Assembly: GCA_036495195.1 (NCBI GenBank)
Contig: DASXNH010000237.1
Span: forward strand, 1-7,190
From: Palsa-872 sp036495195
GTDB lineage: Bacteria > Chloroflexota > Dormibacteria > Dormibacterales > Dormibacteraceae
Direction of reading: 5' to 3'
DNA length: 7,190 nucleotides
Positions 5,495-7,190 of the stretch are shown piece by piece (position 1 is the stretch's first letter; every line of letters begins with the position of its first letter). The notes below the pieces were generated by a model. That model saw only the letters and a list, made by a program, of their open reading frames with translations. It was not told where the DNA came from and did not search any database. Both the position numbers and the translations under genes were made by a program.

Positions 5495-6811
5495 ATGGGC
5501 AGGGCCTATCGGACGGGTCGCCCGCCCATTGTCAACGCACTGTCGGCGGTGCTGATCGTGGCGGCGGTTCTGATCACCTCGTGCGGCAACCCCGCACCGG
5601 GCGTAGCCCCGAAGACGTATGTGGGCACCCTGACCTTCGCGAGCTTCAACCCGTTCACGGGCCCAGACGCCAGTTTCGGGCCCGAGATGTCCGCCGGCTG
5701 CGCTCCGGCGATGCGTCTGATCAACCAGGCGGGTGGCATTCTCGGCCACCAGGTCCAATGCTCGCCCGTGGATACCCATGGCGATCCAGCTGCCGCCGTA
5801 CAGGCGGCCGAGAAGATGCTGGCGGCCACGACGAATCTCGTCGGCATGAACGGGCCCAGCTCCGACGAAGCCGTCGTCACCGTGCCGATAATCAACAGTG
5901 GCGGCATCCCGATGTTCGCGGATACCGGCCTATCGACCTTCGACCACAACACTTATGAGTATTTCTGGCGTCTGACCCCGCCTGACGACGCCGCAGGCGT
6001 GGCCATGGCGGTTTACGCGTATCGAAAGGGCTACCGGCGCGGCGCGGCAGTTTTCGGCAGCGACCCCAGCTCGCAGGGCAACGTGCCAAATCTGCTCTCG
6101 GCTTTCAGGACTCTTGGTGGGCAGATTGTGCTCAATCAATCGCTGGCCCTCGACCGCAGCTCCTACCACACTGAGGTCCAAGCCCTGATCGCGGCCAATC
6201 CGGATGTGATCTTCACCGAGGCCGACCCGCAAACCAATGCCGCCTACCTCAGCCAGCTGCAGAAGCTTCACTCGCTGATTCCGGTCATCGGAACGCAGCC
6301 GACGGTGCAGCCGCCCTGGGGAAAGGCGGTCGCGGGCGCCATCGGCAAGGCCAACCTGGCCCGAATCTACGCGGGTGCGCAACCCTTCGCTCCCTCGCAG
6401 GGACCCGCGTGGCAGATGTTCAACCAGGCACTCCTGGCTTCCGGGTCAGCCGTCCCGAAGCCCGATCAGTGGAGTCGGGACCCCTATACGGAGACCTACT
6501 ACGACGCCATCGTGATGATGGCGCTCGCCATGATCATGGCCAAGACGCCCGACCCGACCTTTTACAACAAGTACATCCCGCAGGTGGTCGCCGACACGCC
6601 GGGCGCCACAGAGGTGCACTCGTACAGGGAAGGTATGGACGCGCTCGCGGCCGGCAAGACGATTCACTACGTGGGCGCCGGCGGACCGATTGTGCTCGAC
6701 CAGTACCACAACTCGTCGGGGGCATTCGAGCTGGTTGGATATGCAGCGAGTGGCTCCTATCCGCAGCTCGATACGGTCAGCGCGGCCGAGATTGCCAAGC
6801 TCCACGCGTAG
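5495..6811 (+). CDS. ABC transporter substrate-binding lipoprotein, branched-chain amino acid (LivK/Peripla_BP_6) type
   Basis: This 438-residue exported binding protein begins with a basic n-region (MGRAYRTGR), a hydrophobic stretch at 12-27 and a lipobox ITSC with the lipidated Cys at 30, so it should be anchored to the outer face of the membrane. The mature part is a type I periplasmic-binding fold. Visible elements are GTLTFASFNPFTGPDASFGPEM (about 44-65), AMRLINQAGGILGHQVQ (about 71-87), AAAVQAAEKML, then VGMNGPSSDEAV and AVFGSDPSSQGN. DVIFTEADPQTNAAYLSQL and a C-terminal SYREGMDALAAGKTIHYVGA follow. Family members bind leucine-like amino acids, urea, short amides or aromatic acids; the ligand is not predictable here. 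No ABC permease or ATPase for this family adjoins it. The start is supported by the promoter immediately upstream. Confidence 0.87.
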   Translation: MGRAYRTGRPPIVNALSAVLIVAAVLITSCGNPAPGVAPKTYVGTLTFASFNPFTGPDASFGPEMSAGCAPAMRLINQAGGILGHQVQCSPVDTHGDPAAAVQAAEKMLAATTNLVGMNGPSSDEAVVTVPIINSGGIPMFADTGLSTFDHNTYEYFWRLTPPDDAAGVAMAVYAYRKGYRRGAAVFGSDPSSQGNVPNLLSAFRTLGGQIVLNQSLALDRSSYHTEVQALIAANPDVIFTEADPQTNAAYLSQLQKLHSLIPVIGTQPTVQPPWGKAVAGAIGKANLARIYAGAQPFAPSQGPAWQMFNQALLASGSAVPKPDQWSRDPYTETYYDAIVMMALAMIMAKTPDPTFYNKYIPQVVADTPGATEVHSYREGMDALAAGKTIHYVGAGGPIVLDQYHNSSGAFELVGYAASGSYPQLDTVSAAEIAKLHA

Positions 6812-6850
6812 CGGGCAGCGTCCGAGCCCGACCTCATTGGCCGGCTTGGC
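6812..6850. other. Short convergent spacer
   Basis: These 39 bases separate two converging genes. CGGGC (6812-6816) can pair with GCCCG (6826-6830), but there is no T-tract on either side, so no intrinsic terminator is called. Confidence 0.4.
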
Positions 6851-7190
6851 TCAGGCCCGGATCGCTCGCATTCGCACGATCTTGTGAATGCCGACCACCG
6901 GCCCGGCGATGCGCAGCATCAAGGGGAGCTGAGCCCTCGCGGCAGAGGCTTCCACGACCACGGGCTCGACCAATCTGTAGTCGCGACCTCTGTAGCGCAG
7001 CTCGCATTCACCCGCGGCCATGACGTTGCGCGTCCATCCGGCGTCCTCGCCGAAAGCGAGCCCCATCCAGAAGAAACCGTCGCGGGGGAGGGCGCTGATC
7101 GGCGTCGTGTAAACCTGGCCGGTCTTGCGCCCGCGGTGTTTCAGGACTGAGACCGTCGGAGACCAGCGCGTTCCGGCCAGGCCCATGATT
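6851..7190 (-). CDS. Deazaflavin (F420)-dependent nitroreductase family protein (DUF385/Ddn-like), N-terminus cut by window edge
   Basis: The visible 112-113 residues contain the core of the DUF385/Ddn family, a split-barrel fold that uses reduced F420 to reduce quinones, nitroimidazoles and related compounds. Signals are LKHRGRKTGQVYTTPISAL (a hallmark 'HRGRKSG..Y.TP' strand), then GFFWMGLAFGEDAGWTRNVMAAGECELRYRGRDYRL, where W.RN..A.G......GR.Y is the second family signature. The C-terminus LPLMLRIAGPVVGIHKIVRMRAI is also family-like. An ATG lies at 7186, but the frame stays open to the edge and family proteins normally have 20-40 more residues before the HRGR motif, so I take the gene as 5'-truncated by the window. 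It converges on the binding-protein gene. F420 use implies an F420-producing lineage, but that is inference from family membership. Confidence 0.8.
   Translation of the reverse strand, partial: IMGLAGTRWSPTVSVLKHRGRKTGQVYTTPISALPRDGFFWMGLAFGEDAGWTRNVMAAGECELRYRGRDYRLVEPVVVEASAARAQLPLMLRIAGPVVGIHKIVRMRAIRA

Noticed and set aside
1..7190. Insertion sequences, CRISPR arrays, tRNA/rRNA genes, long direct repeats
   Set aside because: Nothing resembling these was seen on either strand. Composition looks uniform, and apart from two short convergent regions and promoter spacers the DNA is filled by ordinary genes.

Overview
The window is GC-rich, densely coded bacterial DNA. Starts are often GTG or TTG, Shine-Dalgarno sequences are scarce, and several genes have a -10-like hexamer a few bases before the start codon. 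With a CsoR regulator and a deazaflavin (F420)-type oxidoreductase, this suggests an actinobacterium or a high-GC Chloroflexota/Dormibacterota-like lineage. That placement is inference; there is no rRNA or marker gene here.

Left part (1-2002, + strand): the end of a molybdate ABC transporter operon. It holds the C-terminus of the binding protein ModA, the complete permease ModB and the complete ATPase ModC; modB and modC overlap by 4 bases. Next (2098-2603) is a LURP-one-related/Tubby-C2-like protein split by a one-base frameshift. Its two halves together match one normal-length family member.

Middle part: two minus-strand genes, a nitroreductase and a pyridoxamine-phosphate-oxidase-like (split-barrel flavin) protein, form a likely operon (3722 down to 2704). 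They are divergent from a + strand pair, csoR and a UPF0718-type permease carrying a C-terminal YHS metal-binding domain (3798-5402). A 17-base palindrome, ATACCC-N5-GGGTAT, lies in the divergent spacer just before csoR and overlaps its -10 box. It looks like the operator of this copper-responsive-type regulator. The block reads as a compact metal-response module: sensor, membrane transporter with a metal-binding tail, and neighbouring redox enzymes.

Right part: a strong sigma70-like promoter (TTGACA-17-TATAGT) drives a lipoprotein of the branched-chain amino acid/urea-type ABC substrate-binding family (5495-6811). No permease or ATPase partners are visible. It converges on a deazaflavin-dependent nitroreductase (DUF385/Ddn-like) whose N-terminus runs off the right edge.

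Most noteworthy are the CsoR-controlled permease-YHS fusion with its operator and divergent nitroreductase, the frameshifted LURP-one gene, and the repeated leaderless-type promoter architecture. No RNA genes, CRISPR arrays or insertion sequences were seen.
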